Assembly (NCBI RefSeq): GCF_013778455.1
Contig: NZ_JACEHE010000006.1
Location: 62,001 to 126,000, forward strand
Source of the DNA: Streptomyces himalayensis subsp. himalayensis
Lineage (GTDB): Bacteria > Actinomycetota > Actinomycetes > Streptomycetales > Streptomycetaceae
Direction of reading: 5' to 3'
Length of the DNA: 64,000 nt
Part shown: in pieces, positions 27,270 through 36,192 of the stretch
Position numbering within the stretch: the stretch's first letter is position 1
How the letters are laid out: the number at the start of each line of letters is the position of its first letter
Translations under genes and position numbers: made by a program
Notes under the pieces: generated by a model
What the model saw: the letters and a program-made list of their open reading frames with translations, nothing else
Database searches by the model: none
What the model was told of the DNA's origin: nothing

Positions 27270-27370
27270 TCGACTTCGCCGCCGACCGAACTCTCGATGT
27301 CGGTCCGCACGGTCTCGGTGATCCTCGCCGACACGCCACCTCGCCGAAAACGACCCCGGAATGCAGTTGA
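27266..27370 (+). pseudogene. Truncated or frameshifted ORF coupled to the TIM-barrel gene
   Basis: ATG 27266 overlaps the TIM-barrel stop by four bases, exactly as the other genes of this run do, and begins MIDFAADRTLDVGPHGLG before ending at TGA 27370 after 34 codons. A short further piece in another frame (IGPNRLYHGE) follows before a TAG. This looks like the 5' remnant of an eighth gene of the run. I do not recognise the family. Confidence 0.4.
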
Positions 27371-27514
27371 TCGGCCCGAACCGCTTGTACCACGGCGAGT
27401 AGGAGCCGACGCAGCTCCAGACGGATCTCGATGGTCACCGGCCCCCGGAAACCCGCAGCCCTCGCCCGCTCTCATCTGGCTGGTGCGGCTGGTTGGGGGG
27501 CCGGTCACCCGCTG

Positions 27515-27536
27515 CCGCTGCCCGGACCGGCAGCGG
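27515..27536 (-). terminator. Terminator-like hairpin after the pectate lyase gene
   Basis: CCGCTGCC (27515-27522) and GGCAGCGG (27529-27536) form a perfect 8-bp stem with a 6-base loop, about 10 bp past the pectate lyase stop. It can serve as a rho-independent-like terminator; no T-run is evident, as is usual in Streptomyces. Confidence 0.55.
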
Positions 27537-27545
27537 GGGGTACTG

Positions 27546-29129
27546 CTATTGCGCGTAGGTCTCGAACTCGGCGACCCGTGGTGTGCCGGTCGAGCCGGTG
27601 ATCTCGAAGGTGATCTTGTTCAGTGAGGTCCGGGGGAAGGTGATGACGCCTGCCCCGCTGCCCGCGGTCAGGACGGCGCCGGTGTCGGCGTTGACGACCC
27701 GCCAGGACCCGATGGTGCCTTCGGAGCCCGACGCCTCCCGGATGTTGATCCTGGACACGGTGGTGGCGGAGCCCCACTTGACCGAGATGGAACCGGTCGA
27801 GCCGGCCGGCGACCAGTAGGTGCTCATGTCACCGTCCCGCACATTGCCGTAGCTCGTCCCGTCGGCCTTGCTGGAGCCGTCGGAGCCGGCTCCGATGCTG
27901 AGGTTGGTCCCGCTGGGGTGGGTCGATGTCGCGGTGGCGGTCGGCGTCGCGGTGGGTGTCGAGGTGGCGGTCGGCGTCGCGGTGGCGGTGGGTATCGAGG
28001 TCGCGGTGGGCGTCGGCGTCTGCGGCGTGCAGTTGCCGTCCGACACCTGCAGCCCCGTGCCGGCGCCTGCCGTCCGGCTCACGATGTCGGGCACGCAACC
28101 GGCGTCGTCGAGGCTGTAGGAGTAGGGGATGCTGACCGAGGTGTTGGACTCCGGGTCGGGGCCGGCCGGGTTGTAGTCGCTACTCGGGCTGGACCAGGTC
28201 ACGTTGTCGAAGATGTTGCCGCTGACCTGCCAGTAGCCGGCCGCGTCGGTGTAGAAGGTGCCCAGGATGTCCTTGGAGTCCTCGAAGTAGTTGTTGTCCA
28301 CCTTGGCGCGCGCTCCGGCGCGGGAGTTGATGCCGGACTCGTTCAGGCTCACGTAGTGGTTGTTGTAGATGTGGGCCGTGCCGCCCCGCAGAAGCGGTGT
28401 ACGGGAGTCGATGTTCTCGTACAGGTTGTGGTGGTACGTGATGAAGCTGTTCGTCAGGTCGCTCTCGCTGGACCCGACGAGGCCACCGCGGCCGGAGTTG
28501 CGCAGGGTGCTGTAGGACAGGGTCACGTACTGGGTGTTGTCCTTCATGTCGAAGAGGCCGTCGTACCCCTCCGACTCCCCGCCCGACGCCTCGAGGGTCG
28601 TGTGATCGACCCAGACGTTGCGGACGTCGCTTTCCATGCCGATGGCGTCACCGCCGTTGGACGTGGGCGAGCCCGACTTCTTGACGTTCCGGACGGTCAC
28701 GTTCTGGATGATGATGTTGCTTGCCTCGCGGATGTGGATGCCCAGTTGGTCGAAGACGGCGCCGCTGCCGACTCCGACGAGCGTGACGTTGCTGATCTGC
28801 TTGAGCTCGATCACGTCGTCAGCCGTGTTGCAGCTGTCGCCCGACACCTTGCTGGTGTTGCCGTGGTTGATGGTCCCCTCGACCTCGATGGTGATCGGGG
28901 TGCTGCTGTCGGCCCGGCCGCACAGTGCCGCGTGGATCTCCGTTCCCGTGGTGGCCCGCACGGTTTGCCCGCCCGCACCACCGGTGGTCCCGCCGTTCTG
29001 GGTCGCGTAGCCGGTGGCGCTGCCGGTGGCCGCCGAAGCCTCGGGCATCGTCAGAACCGCACCGGTCACGGCCGCCAGGCCCATCGCGGCCAGCGCCGCA
29101 TAGAGCTTCACTGCGACTGGTCGTCTCAT
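27546..29129 (-). CDS. Secreted pectate lyase (PL1) with C-terminal F5/8-type carbohydrate-binding domain
   Basis: A 527-residue secreted enzyme. Residues 1-33 form a Sec signal peptide ending at ASA. The PL1 beta-helix (about 40-365) shows NVTLVGVGSGA, IHIREASNIIIQNVTVRN, DAIGMESDVRNVWVDHTTL (the pectate-lyase vWiDH motif with calcium-binding Asp), and LLRGGTAHIYNNHYV. A Thr/Pro-rich linker (about 367-405) leads to a discoidin-like (F5/8 type C/CBM32) domain of about 120 residues. It cleaves polygalacturonate by beta-elimination outside the cell. ATG 29129 has GGGGAG 6 bp upstream. It faces the sugar-import run tail to tail. Confidence 0.9.
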   Translation of the reverse strand: MRRPVAVKLYAALAAMGLAAVTGAVLTMPEASAATGSATGYATQNGGTTGGAGGQTVRATTGTEIHAALCGRADSSTPITIEVEGTINHGNTSKVSGDSCNTADDVIELKQISNVTLVGVGSGAVFDQLGIHIREASNIIIQNVTVRNVKKSGSPTSNGGDAIGMESDVRNVWVDHTTLEASGGESEGYDGLFDMKDNTQYVTLSYSTLRNSGRGGLVGSSESDLTNSFITYHHNLYENIDSRTPLLRGGTAHIYNNHYVSLNESGINSRAGARAKVDNNYFEDSKDILGTFYTDAAGYWQVSGNIFDNVTWSSPSSDYNPAGPDPESNTSVSIPYSYSLDDAGCVPDIVSRTAGAGTGLQVSDGNCTPQTPTPTATSIPTATATPTATSTPTATPTATATSTHPSGTNLSIGAGSDGSSKADGTSYGNVRDGDMSTYWSPAGSTGSISVKWGSATTVSRINIREASGSEGTIGSWRVVNADTGAVLTAGSGAGVITFPRTSLNKITFEITGSTGTPRVAEFETYAQ

Positions 29130-29247
29130 CCTTGTCTCCCCAATTCATCGTTGAATTACGGGTGTTGGTGTCTCAGGCCGTAGTCGCCGCGGGTGGCGCC
29201 GAGGTTGCAGACCTGTCGCAGGCAATTTCGCCGGTCTGCTGCGAGCG

Positions 29248-29794
29248 GTGGGCCGCGCGGAGGCGGCCCGCAAGGCGGCCGTCACGCGCGCACGGAACAA
29301 GGAGCGCGCCGAGCAGGCCCGCCACGAACTGGCTGCCGTGCGCGAGCAGACCGCACACAGCTCGCCCGTCGCCCTGGTGCGCTACGCCGCCGCGCTGGCA
29401 GCGCACCTGCCGCAGAGCCCGGAATTCCTGCGGAGGTTCACCGCGGACGAGGCGGTCGCCGAGCTGTTCGGCCTTCTGGTTGACGTCGCCGCCGCCCTGC
29501 ACCCGCGCCGCAGGGCGCGGTGGTGGCACCCCCAGCACGTGAGCAACCTCCTCGCCGCACCACCACCCTCGCTGCGAAGCGAGGAGGCCGCCCGCGCCGG
29601 AGTCGCGCTGCGCGCGGCACGGTCTGAACGGGCCAGACAGGCGCGCGCGAACCGACGGCGGGCGGGCTGGCGCTAGGACCTGGGCCGAGCAGCTCGGCGT
29701 GCCGCTGGACCAGGTGCCGGAGAACTGCGGCAGACCGACCGCCAAGGCGGTGCGGGCGGCCCGTGCCGATCCGCCGGGCTGGGCCCGACAGTGA
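29248..29794 (+). pseudogene. Frameshifted hypothetical gene beside tRNA-Leu
   Basis: From about 29220 a G/C-ended frame encodes an Arg/Ala-rich helical protein (AEAARKAAVTRARNKERAEQ, later FLRRFTADEAVAELFGLL) to TAG 29674-29676. Coding bias then resumes in the +1 frame as TWAEQLGVPLDQVPENCGRP and ends at TGA 29792. Together this is one gene of about 185 residues broken by a frameshift. I do not recognise the product; the basic helical composition recalls plasmid or integrative-element proteins. Its place next to a tRNA gene fits a remnant of an integrated element. Confidence 0.45.
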
Positions 29795-29990
29795 CCGGCC
29801 GGGGCACTGCGTCCGCGTGCGCGGCGCCGCAGGGGCGGTCGGGCGCGGGGGCGGTCGGGCGCGGGGGGCGTAGGAGGCGCAGGAGGCGCGGAGACATTGC
29901 CCGACGCCACCGCCCGGGCAACACAAAGTGCTGGTCGAGATCGCTCCCGACCAGCACTCCGTTGCAAAAACCAGTTGTTCGTCTGCGTTG

Positions 29991-30075
29991 TGTCCGAGGG
30001 GGGACTTGAACCCCCACGCCCGATAAAGGGCACTAGCACCTCAAGCTAGCGCGTCTGCCATTCCGCCACCCGGAC
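29991..30075 (-). tRNA. tRNA-Leu (anticodon GAG)
   Basis: The minus strand folds into an 85-nt class II tRNA. The acceptor stem is GTCCGGG paired with CTCGGAC, followed by discriminator A; the D-arm region is TGGCGGAATGGCAGACGCG; the anticodon arm is CTAGC-TTGAGGT-GCTAG, giving anticodon GAG; a long variable arm is present; and the T arm is GGGGG-TTCAAGT-CCCCC. CCA is not encoded. It reads CUC/CUU leucine codons. Confidence 0.95.
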
Positions 30076-30273
30076 TAGGTGTCTGTCGTTCGCGTGGTGT
30101 TCCCCGCGGCGACATGGACAACAATACCAAGGTTTCGGAGTGCCCTTCACCTGCGTATCCGGGCCGCCCGCCCCCCTCCCGACCCCTCTCTCACCTCACT
30201 CAGCGACTAAAGGGACCTCACTCGGCAGTTTTCACCCTGAGTGCCCGACTCGTTACGAGACCCGGGGGCGGAA

Positions 30274-30323
30274 ACGGGCGGCGCCGACCGCTACTGCCCG
30301 CAGAAGCGGTCGGCGCCGCCCGT
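30274..30323 (-). terminator. Strong terminator hairpin after the aldehyde dehydrogenase
   Basis: A perfect 19-bp stem (30274-30292 with 30305-30323; arms start ACGGGCGGCGCCGACC) with a 12-base loop, about 50 bp past the dehydrogenase stop. It separates that operon from the tRNA gene and, being symmetrical, can work on both strands. Confidence 0.8.
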
Positions 30324-30371
30324 CCCGGGGCAGCGCCGACTCGTTCCGCCGTGTCGGGTGCAGGGATGCCG

Positions 30372-31913
30372 CTACGGCATCAGGTGGTACTCCGGGAAGT
30401 TCCCCGGCAGCCGCTCCTCCCCCGGCCCCTGCGTCACGGCGCGGACCAGCAGCTCGCCTCCGACGAAGGCGCCCCGCCAAGACGCGCCGAACCCGCCGAA
30501 CAGCTCCTCGCGGTCGCCGCGCGATCGCGGCTTGCCCTCGCCGACCTTGAAGGCCCGGATCTGCGGAGTCAGTCGCTCGTACGTCGCGGGGTCGTCGGTC
30601 GAGAGGGTGGCGACCAGCGCGCCGTTCGACGCGTTCATCGCCGCCAGCAGCTCAGCCTCGGTGTCGACCAGGACGATGGTGTCGACCGGGCCGAACGGCT
30701 CCGCGTGGTGCAGCGGCGAGGACGGGGGCGGGCCCAGCAGGGTCACCGGCGGGACGTACGCGGAGGTGTCCTGGCCGGGGAGGAAGCGCCCGTCCGCGAG
30801 CGAGCCGCGGTGGAGTGGCACGGCTCCGCGATCGATGGCTTCCGTGACCTGGTCGGTCAGCTCCTTCGCCTTCGCGGCGTTGATCAGCGGTCCGAAGTCC
30901 AACTCCGGAAACGAGTCCTCGGGACGCTCCACCGCGAGCGGGTGCCCGATGCGGATGGTGCGGACGGCCGGCAGATACGCGGCGAGGAACTCGTCGAACA
31001 GACTCCGCTGCACGACGAAGCGCGGATACGCCGTACAGCGCTGCTTGCCGTAGTCGAAGAGCTTCGGGATGACGGCCGACAGCTTGTCCCAGTCGCTGTA
31101 GTTCCAGATGCCCCAGGTGTTGAGTCCTTCCTGTTCGAGGATGTGCCGCTTGCCGAGGTCGGCGACGGCGGTGGCCACCGCGGCGCCGGTGTCGCGGCCG
31201 CCGACGAAGGAGACGCAGCCGATCTCCGGCGCGCGCACCAGCGCCTCGGAGAGCTCGCCTCCGCTGCCGCTCACGAGGGTGACGGGAATCCCTTCGCGGG
31301 CGGCGAGCGCGCCGGCCAGGGTGAGGCAGGAGACGCCGCCGTCGGTCGGGGCCTTGGCGATGACCGCGTTGCCCGCCAGTGCCTGCACCAGCATTGCGTG
31401 AACGAGCACGGACATCGGGTAGTTCCAGCTCGCGATGTTGGAAACCGGGCCGTCCAGCGGAGCCCGGCCTCCGAGCATCGGTTCGATGCCGTCGACGTAC
31501 CAGCGGACCCCGTCGATCGCACGGTCGACGTCGGCCTGCGCGAGCCGCCACGGCTTGCCGATCTCCCAGACGAGGAGCAGCGCGAGCAGTTCGCGGTGCT
31601 CGGTGAGGGCGTCGAGGGTGGCGGCGACACGGGCGCGCCGTTCGTCGGGGGCGATGTGCCGCCAGGCGCGGTGCTGGTCGAGCGAGGCCCGCACGGCCTG
31701 CCCGGCCGTCACCGCGTCGAGGCGCGGCGGGCCCGCAATAGGGCTCCCGTCGACGGGGCTGGTGGCGGGCAGTGCCCGGCCGTCCGCCTGCCAGGCGGAG
31801 CCCCAGAGGTTGAGGACACGATCGTCCCGGAAGGCCTCAGGGGCGACGGCGAGGCAGCGCTGCCAGGCGTCGTCCCAGGACGTTCCGGACTTGAGGGTGA
31901 GGGTGGATGCCAT
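30372..31913 (-). CDS. Aldehyde dehydrogenase family protein
   Basis: A 513-residue NAD(P)-dependent ALDH-superfamily enzyme. Seen: NIASWNYPMSVLVHA with the cofactor-side NYP, the nucleotide-binding VSFVGGRDTGAAVA, the general-base region HILEQEGLNTWG and the catalytic cysteine in YGKQRCTAYPRF, followed by PEDSFPELDFGPLI. The context around Glu and Cys differs from classic ALDH (GGKSP and GQxC), pointing to a distinct subfamily with unknown substrate. ATG 31913 has GGAG 8 bp upstream. The gene follows sucC and sucD on the same strand across a 290-bp spacer with a large palindrome. Glyoxylate, malonate-semialdehyde or succinate-semialdehyde are possible substrates. Confidence 0.82.
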   Translation of the reverse strand: MASTLTLKSGTSWDDAWQRCLAVAPEAFRDDRVLNLWGSAWQADGRALPATSPVDGSPIAGPPRLDAVTAGQAVRASLDQHRAWRHIAPDERRARVAATLDALTEHRELLALLLVWEIGKPWRLAQADVDRAIDGVRWYVDGIEPMLGGRAPLDGPVSNIASWNYPMSVLVHAMLVQALAGNAVIAKAPTDGGVSCLTLAGALAAREGIPVTLVSGSGGELSEALVRAPEIGCVSFVGGRDTGAAVATAVADLGKRHILEQEGLNTWGIWNYSDWDKLSAVIPKLFDYGKQRCTAYPRFVVQRSLFDEFLAAYLPAVRTIRIGHPLAVERPEDSFPELDFGPLINAAKAKELTDQVTEAIDRGAVPLHRGSLADGRFLPGQDTSAYVPPVTLLGPPPSSPLHHAEPFGPVDTIVLVDTEAELLAAMNASNGALVATLSTDDPATYERLTPQIRAFKVGEGKPRSRGDREELFGGFGASWRGAFVGGELLVRAVTQGPGEERLPGNFPEYHLMP

Positions 31914-32017
31914 TCGGTTTTCTCCGCTCACGGTGCACAGTCGGGGGCGGGGGCATGGCTCGTACGGGTTCCGTCGCGGATCCGCGTCGGTGTTCGCGCT
32001 CGTCTCCGCGTTTGTTC

Positions 32018-32045
32018 CCGCTTACGTACGTGCGTACGTAAGCGG
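32018..32045 (-). promoter_or_regulatory. 28-bp perfect palindrome upstream of the aldehyde dehydrogenase
   Basis: CCGCTTACGTACG (32018-32030) and CGTACGTAAGCGG (32033-32045) are exact inverted repeats separated by 2 bp. It lies 105 bp upstream of the aldehyde dehydrogenase ATG. The near-absent loop favours an operator over a terminator. Confidence 0.65.
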
Positions 32046-32205
32046 AAGGTAGTGAGGCGCCGTTATGGGTGACAGGGGCCCGTCCTCAACTATGAGTGAC
32101 GTCACGTTGCACTGTGGGTGACATCAGGTTGGGCAGCTGGGCGTGTCACGTTGGGTGTGACGTCCTCATGGTCCTCATGGTCCTCATGTCACGTTCCTCT
32201 CGGCC
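32046..32205. other. GTGAC-rich spacer
   Basis: This 160-bp spacer repeats GTGAC/GTCAC motifs (near 32069, 32096, 32118, 32145, 32156 and 32188), including the perfect palindrome GTGACGTCAC at 32096-32105, and ends with three copies of TCCTCATGG at about 32163-32189, next to the sucD stop codon. It may contain the promoter of the aldehyde dehydrogenase and binding sites for a regulator. Confidence 0.45.
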
Positions 32206-33090
32206 TTACGTTCGCTCTTCGAGCCGCGCAAGCACCAGCTGTGCCGTCTCGGTCGGCGTGCTGCCGACCCCGACTCCGGCCGCCTCCAGGGCCTCCTTCT
32301 TCGCCTGCGCGGTGCCTGAGGAGCCCGAGACGATCGCTCCCGCGTGCCCCATCGTCTTGCCTTCGGGTGCGGTGAAGCCGGCGATGTACGCGACGACGGG
32401 CTTGGTGACGTGGTCGCGCACATAGGCGGCCGCCCGCTCTTCCGCGTCGCCGCCGATCTCGCCGATCAGCACGATCAGATCCGTGTCGGGGTCGTCCTGG
32501 AACGCGGCCAGGCAGTCGATGTGCGTGGTGCCGATGACGGGGTCTCCGCCGATACCGACACATGTCGAGAAACCGATGTCGCGGAGTTCGTACATCAGCT
32601 GGTAGGTGAGCGTGCCGGACTTGGACACCAGTCCGATCCGGCCGGGCTTGGTGATGTCGGCGGGGATGATGCCGGCGTTGGACTGCCCGGGAGTGATCAG
32701 GCCCGGGCAGTTGGGGCCGATGATGCGCGTCCCACGCGCGCGTGCGTACGCGTGGAACGCCACGGCGTCGTGGACGGGGATGCCCTCGGTGATGACGACG
32801 GCGAGTCCGATCCCCGCGTCGGCGGCCTCGATGACGGCCGCCTTGGCGAACGCGGGCGGGACGAAGACGACGGAGACGTCGGCGCCGGTCGCCTCGATCC
32901 CTTCGCGTACCGATCCGAAGACGGGGATGGCCCGGTCGTCGAAGTCGATACTGCGGCCTGCCTTGCGCGGGTTGACGCCGCCGACGACGTCCGTGCCGGC
33001 CGCCAGCATCCGACGGGTGTGCTTCATGCCCTCGGCCCCGGTCATGCCCTGGACGAGGACCTTGCTCTCCTTGGTCAGGTAGATGGCCAT
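32206..33090 (-). CDS. sucD: Succinyl-CoA ligase-type alpha subunit (SucD-like)
   Basis: A 294-residue alpha subunit of an ADP/GDP-forming acyl-CoA synthetase. The CoA-binding N-domain starts [30 protein letters not shown] and the phosphohistidine loop [13 protein letters not shown] (His about 246) are intact. AAGGAG lies 7 bp before ATG 33090, and the gene starts 12 bp after sucC. The pair joins a dicarboxylate to CoA with ATP, or runs in reverse. Its position beside oxalate-type genes suggests a copy devoted to that pathway instead of the TCA cycle, possibly with succinate, malate or oxalate as substrate. Confidence 0.88.
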   Translation of the reverse strand: MAIYLTKESKVLVQGMTGAEGMKHTRRMLAAGTDVVGGVNPRKAGRSIDFDDRAIPVFGSVREGIEATGADVSVVFVPPAFAKAAVIEAADAGIGLAVVITEGIPVHDAVAFHAYARARGTRIIGPNCPGLITPGQSNAGIIPADITKPGRIGLVSKSGTLTYQLMYELRDIGFSTCVGIGGDPVIGTTHIDCLAAFQDDPDTDLIVLIGEIGGDAEERAAAYVRDHVTKPVVAYIAGFTAPEGKTMGHAGAIVSGSSGTAQAKKEALEAAGVGVGSTPTETAQLVLARLEERT

Positions 33091-33102
33091 GTCTCGTCTC
33101 CT

Positions 33103-34263
33103 TCAGCTGCCCGAGATGGTTGCGGTTGCCGTGGTGTCGGCATGGGCGAGGGCGGCGGCGCGACGCGCGGCGCCGTCCATGGTGGTGGCCTGCTGAACGA
33201 GGGGGTGGGCGCGCCCGTCGAGGATGGCGCGACCGCGGACGGCGTTGTTGCCGTCGAGGCGTACGACCAGAGGCTTCGTCAGGTGCACGCTGTCCAGGGC
33301 CTGGACGATGCCGTCGGCGACCGCGTCGCACGCGGTGATTCCGCCGAAGACGTTGACGAACACCGACTTCACGGCCGGGTCGGACAGGATCACGGAGAGC
33401 CCGTCGGCCATGACCTGCGCCGATGCTCCGCCGCCGATGTCGAGGAAGTTCGCGGGGCGTGCACCGCAGCCGGCTACGACGTCGAGGGTCGACATGACCA
33501 GGCCCGCGCCGTTGCCGATGATGCCGACTTCCCCGTCGAGTTTGACGTAGTTGAGGCCCTTTGCGGCGGCGGCTGCCTCCAGGGCGTCGTCGTGCTCCAC
33601 TCCCTGGGAGCCCCATCGCGACTGGCGGAAGCGGGCGTTGCCATCGAGGGTCACCTTGCCGTCCAGGGCCAGGATCTGCCCTTGCGCGGTCCGGACGAGG
33701 GGGTTGACCTCGACGAGGAGTGCGTCCTCGCGGGTCAGCACCTGCCAGAGCCTGACCAGGACGTCCACCGTCTGCGGGGGCAGTCCTGCGGCCTCGGCGA
33801 TCTGCGCGGCCTTCGCCGTGGTGACACCCTCGGCCGGATCGACCGGGATGCGCGCCACGGCCTCGGGCCGGGTGGCGGCGACCTCCTCGATGTCCATGCC
33901 GCCCTCGGCGGAGGCGATCGCGAGGAAGCCTCCGGCCGCGCGGTCGAGTACGTACGAGACGTAGAACTCGCTGTCGATGTCGACCGGTTGGGCCAGCATC
34001 ACCTTGTGCACGGTGTGGCCCTTGATGTCCATGCCGAGTATCTGGCGCGCCGTCAGTTCAGCGGCTGCCGGGTCGGCTGCGAGCTTCACGCCGCCCGCCT
34101 TGCCGCGGCCGCCCGTCTTCACCTGGGCCTTGACGACGACGCGGCCGCCGAGGCGGCGTGCGCTCTCGCGTGCCCCTCGGGGCGAGTCCGTGACCTCGGC
34201 CTTCGGCACCAAGATGCCGTGTTCCTCGAAGAGTTCCCTTGCCTGGTGCTCGTACAGGTCCAT
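33103..34263 (-). CDS. sucC: Succinyl-CoA ligase-type beta subunit (SucC-like)
   Basis: A 386-residue beta subunit. The ATP-grasp domain begins [17 protein letters not shown] and contains [19 protein letters not shown] and LVEVNPLV (metal ligands); the C-terminal domain has [23 protein letters not shown] and [19 protein letters not shown], all typical. ATG 34263 with AGGAG 6 bp upstream decides the start against a long upstream-open frame. It is the first gene of the minus-strand operon and is transcribed away from the oxalyl-CoA decarboxylase gene from a shared 232-bp promoter region. Confidence 0.88.
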   Translation of the reverse strand: MDLYEHQARELFEEHGILVPKAEVTDSPRGARESARRLGGRVVVKAQVKTGGRGKAGGVKLAADPAAAELTARQILGMDIKGHTVHKVMLAQPVDIDSEFYVSYVLDRAAGGFLAIASAEGGMDIEEVAATRPEAVARIPVDPAEGVTTAKAAQIAEAAGLPPQTVDVLVRLWQVLTREDALLVEVNPLVRTAQGQILALDGKVTLDGNARFRQSRWGSQGVEHDDALEAAAAAKGLNYVKLDGEVGIIGNGAGLVMSTLDVVAGCGARPANFLDIGGGASAQVMADGLSVILSDPAVKSVFVNVFGGITACDAVADGIVQALDSVHLTKPLVVRLDGNNAVRGRAILDGRAHPLVQQATTMDGAARRAAALAHADTTATATISGS

Positions 34264-34398
34264 CTCGGCTCCTGACTGCCGTGGCTTCCGGGGAGCAAAC
34301 CCTGCTACCCGAACAGCCCTCAACTGGTCCTCGGCTGGTCCTCGAAAAGTGCCGCACGCCCCCTGGACACCACCCACCGGATGCGGGATAACAAGCTT

Positions 34399-34422
34399 CA
34401 TACAGTATTCGTCGACTGTATG
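34399..34422 (+). promoter_or_regulatory. 24-bp perfect inverted repeat in the divergent oxalate-locus promoter
   Basis: CATACAGT (34399-34406) and ACTGTATG (34415-34422) are exact inverted repeats with an 8-bp spacer, in the AT-richest part of the 232-bp spacer between sucC and the decarboxylase gene. The shape fits a GntR/FadR-family operator that would control both directions. Confidence 0.7.
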
Positions 34423-34495
34423 CAATCCATCGCGACGGCAGCCGGGAGTAGCGCATCCGTGCTCCCAATCCCCTACGAAGGGACAGGACTTCGCC

Positions 34496-36181
34496 ATGCC
34501 CGACGACAACAGCCAGGACCTCATCTCCGGTGGGCATCTGGTCGCCAAGGCGCTCAAGGCAGAGGGAGTGGAGGTCATCTACACGCTCTGCGGCGGCCAC
34601 ATCATCGACATCTACGACGGCTGCGTCGACGAAGGCATAGAGGTCGTCGACGTACGTCACGAACAGGTGGCCGCCCACGCCGCCGACGGTTACGCGCGCA
34701 TCACCGGAAAGCCCGGCTGCGCCGTCGTCACCGCCGGACCCGGCACGACGGACGCCGTCACCGGTGTCGCCAACGCCTTCCGCGCGGAGTCCCCCATGCT
34801 GCTCATCGGCGGCCAGGGGGCCCACACCCAGCACAAGATGGGATCGCTGCAGGATCTCCCGCACGTCGACATGATGACGCCCATCACCAAGTTCTCCGCG
34901 ACCGTGCCGGACACCGCGCGGGCGGCCGACATGGTGTCCATGGCCTTCCGCGAGTGCTACCACGGCGCTCCAGGCCCGTCCTTCCTGGAGATCCCGCGTG
35001 ATGTGCTCGACGCGAAGGTGCCGCGGGAGAAGGCCCGGATCCCCCAGGCCGGGCACTACCGGGCCTCGACCCGCTCGGCCGGCGACCCCGAGGCCGTCGA
35101 GAAGCTCGCCGATCTGCTGGTGCACGCCGAGAAGCCGGCGATCCTGCTCGGCAGCCAGGTGTGGACGACCCGAGGCACCGAGGCCGCCATCGAGCTCGTA
35201 CGGACGCTCAACATCCCCGCGTACATGAACGGCGCGGGCCGTGGCACCCTGCCGCCCGGCGACCCCCACCACTTTCAGCTCTCGCGCCGGTACGCCTTCA
35301 CCAACGCCGATGTCATCGTCATCGTCGGCACTCCGTTCGACTTCCGGATGGGATACGGCAAGCGCCTCTCACCGAGCGCGACCGTCGTCCAGATCGACCT
35401 CGACTACCGCACCGTCGGCAAGAACCGGGACATCGACCTGGGGATCGTGGGCGACGCCGGGCTGATCCTGAAGTCCGTGACCGAGGCCGCGTCCGGGCGC
35501 CTCAACGGGGGCGCGTCCAAGCGCAAGGAGTGGATGGACGAGCTGCGGGCCGCCGAGCAGACCGCGATCGAGAAGCGCCTGCCGAGCCTGAAGTCCGACG
35601 CATCGCCCATCCACCCGTACCGCCTGGTCAGCGAGATCAACGACTTCCTCACCGAGGACTCGATCTACATCGGCGACGGCGGCGACATCGTCACCTTCTC
35701 CGGGCAGGTCGTGCAGCCCAAGTCGCCGGGCCACTGGATGGACCCGGGTCCGCTCGGCACCCTCGGCGTCGGTGTTCCGTTCGTCCTCGCCGCCAAGCAG
35801 GCACGGCCCGACAAGGAGGTCGTGGCCCTCTTCGGCGACGGCGCCTTCTCGCTCACCGGCTGGGACTTCGAGACCCTCGTCCGCTACAACCTCCCCTTCG
35901 TCGGGATCGTCGGCAACAACTCCTCGATGAACCAGATCCGTTACGGCCAGAAGGCCAAGTACGGCGAGGAGCGCGAGCGCGTCGGCAACACCCTCGGCGA
36001 CGTCCACTACGACAAGTTCGCCCAGATGCTCGGCGGTTACGGCGAGGAGGTCCGCGACCCCGCCGACATCGGCCCTGCGCTGCGGCGGGCCCGCGAGTCC
36101 GGCAAGCCCTCGCTGATCAACGTGTGGGTCGACCCGGACGCGTACGCCCCCGGAACCATGAACCAGACCATGTACAAGTGA
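34496..36181 (+). CDS. Thiamine-diphosphate enzyme, probable oxalyl-CoA decarboxylase
   Basis: A 561-residue ThDP-dependent decarboxylase/synthase. The N-terminal Pyr domain contains the catalytic Glu in [17 protein letters not shown]; the middle domain spans about 190-330; the PP domain has [16 protein letters not shown] and NNSS (the GDG-NN ThDP motif). Acetolactate-synthase-like sequences share this architecture. The assignment to oxalyl-CoA decarboxylase (oxalyl-CoA to formyl-CoA and CO2) rests mainly on the next gene, a formyl-CoA:oxalate CoA-transferase, and on the OxlT-type transporter. The start ATG follows a weak GGACAGG site. Confidence 0.75.
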   Translation: MPDDNSQDLISGGHLVAKALKAEGVEVIYTLCGGHIIDIYDGCVDEGIEVVDVRHEQVAAHAADGYARITGKPGCAVVTAGPGTTDAVTGVANAFRAESPMLLIGGQGAHTQHKMGSLQDLPHVDMMTPITKFSATVPDTARAADMVSMAFRECYHGAPGPSFLEIPRDVLDAKVPREKARIPQAGHYRASTRSAGDPEAVEKLADLLVHAEKPAILLGSQVWTTRGTEAAIELVRTLNIPAYMNGAGRGTLPPGDPHHFQLSRRYAFTNADVIVIVGTPFDFRMGYGKRLSPSATVVQIDLDYRTVGKNRDIDLGIVGDAGLILKSVTEAASGRLNGGASKRKEWMDELRAAEQTAIEKRLPSLKSDASPIHPYRLVSEINDFLTEDSIYIGDGGDIVTFSGQVVQPKSPGHWMDPGPLGTLGVGVPFVLAAKQARPDKEVVALFGDGAFSLTGWDFETLVRYNLPFVGIVGNNSSMNQIRYGQKAKYGEERERVGNTLGDVHYDKFAQMLGGYGEEVRDPADIGPALRRARESGKPSLINVWVDPDAYAPGTMNQTMYK

Positions 36182-36192
36182 GGGGCCCTGCC

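Noticed and set aside
30114..32072. A 652-residue plus-strand ORF opposite the aldehyde dehydrogenase
   Set aside because: It is the mirror of the dehydrogenase gene, which shows clear family motifs; the plus-strand product is Arg/Val/Gly-rich without any recognised domain.
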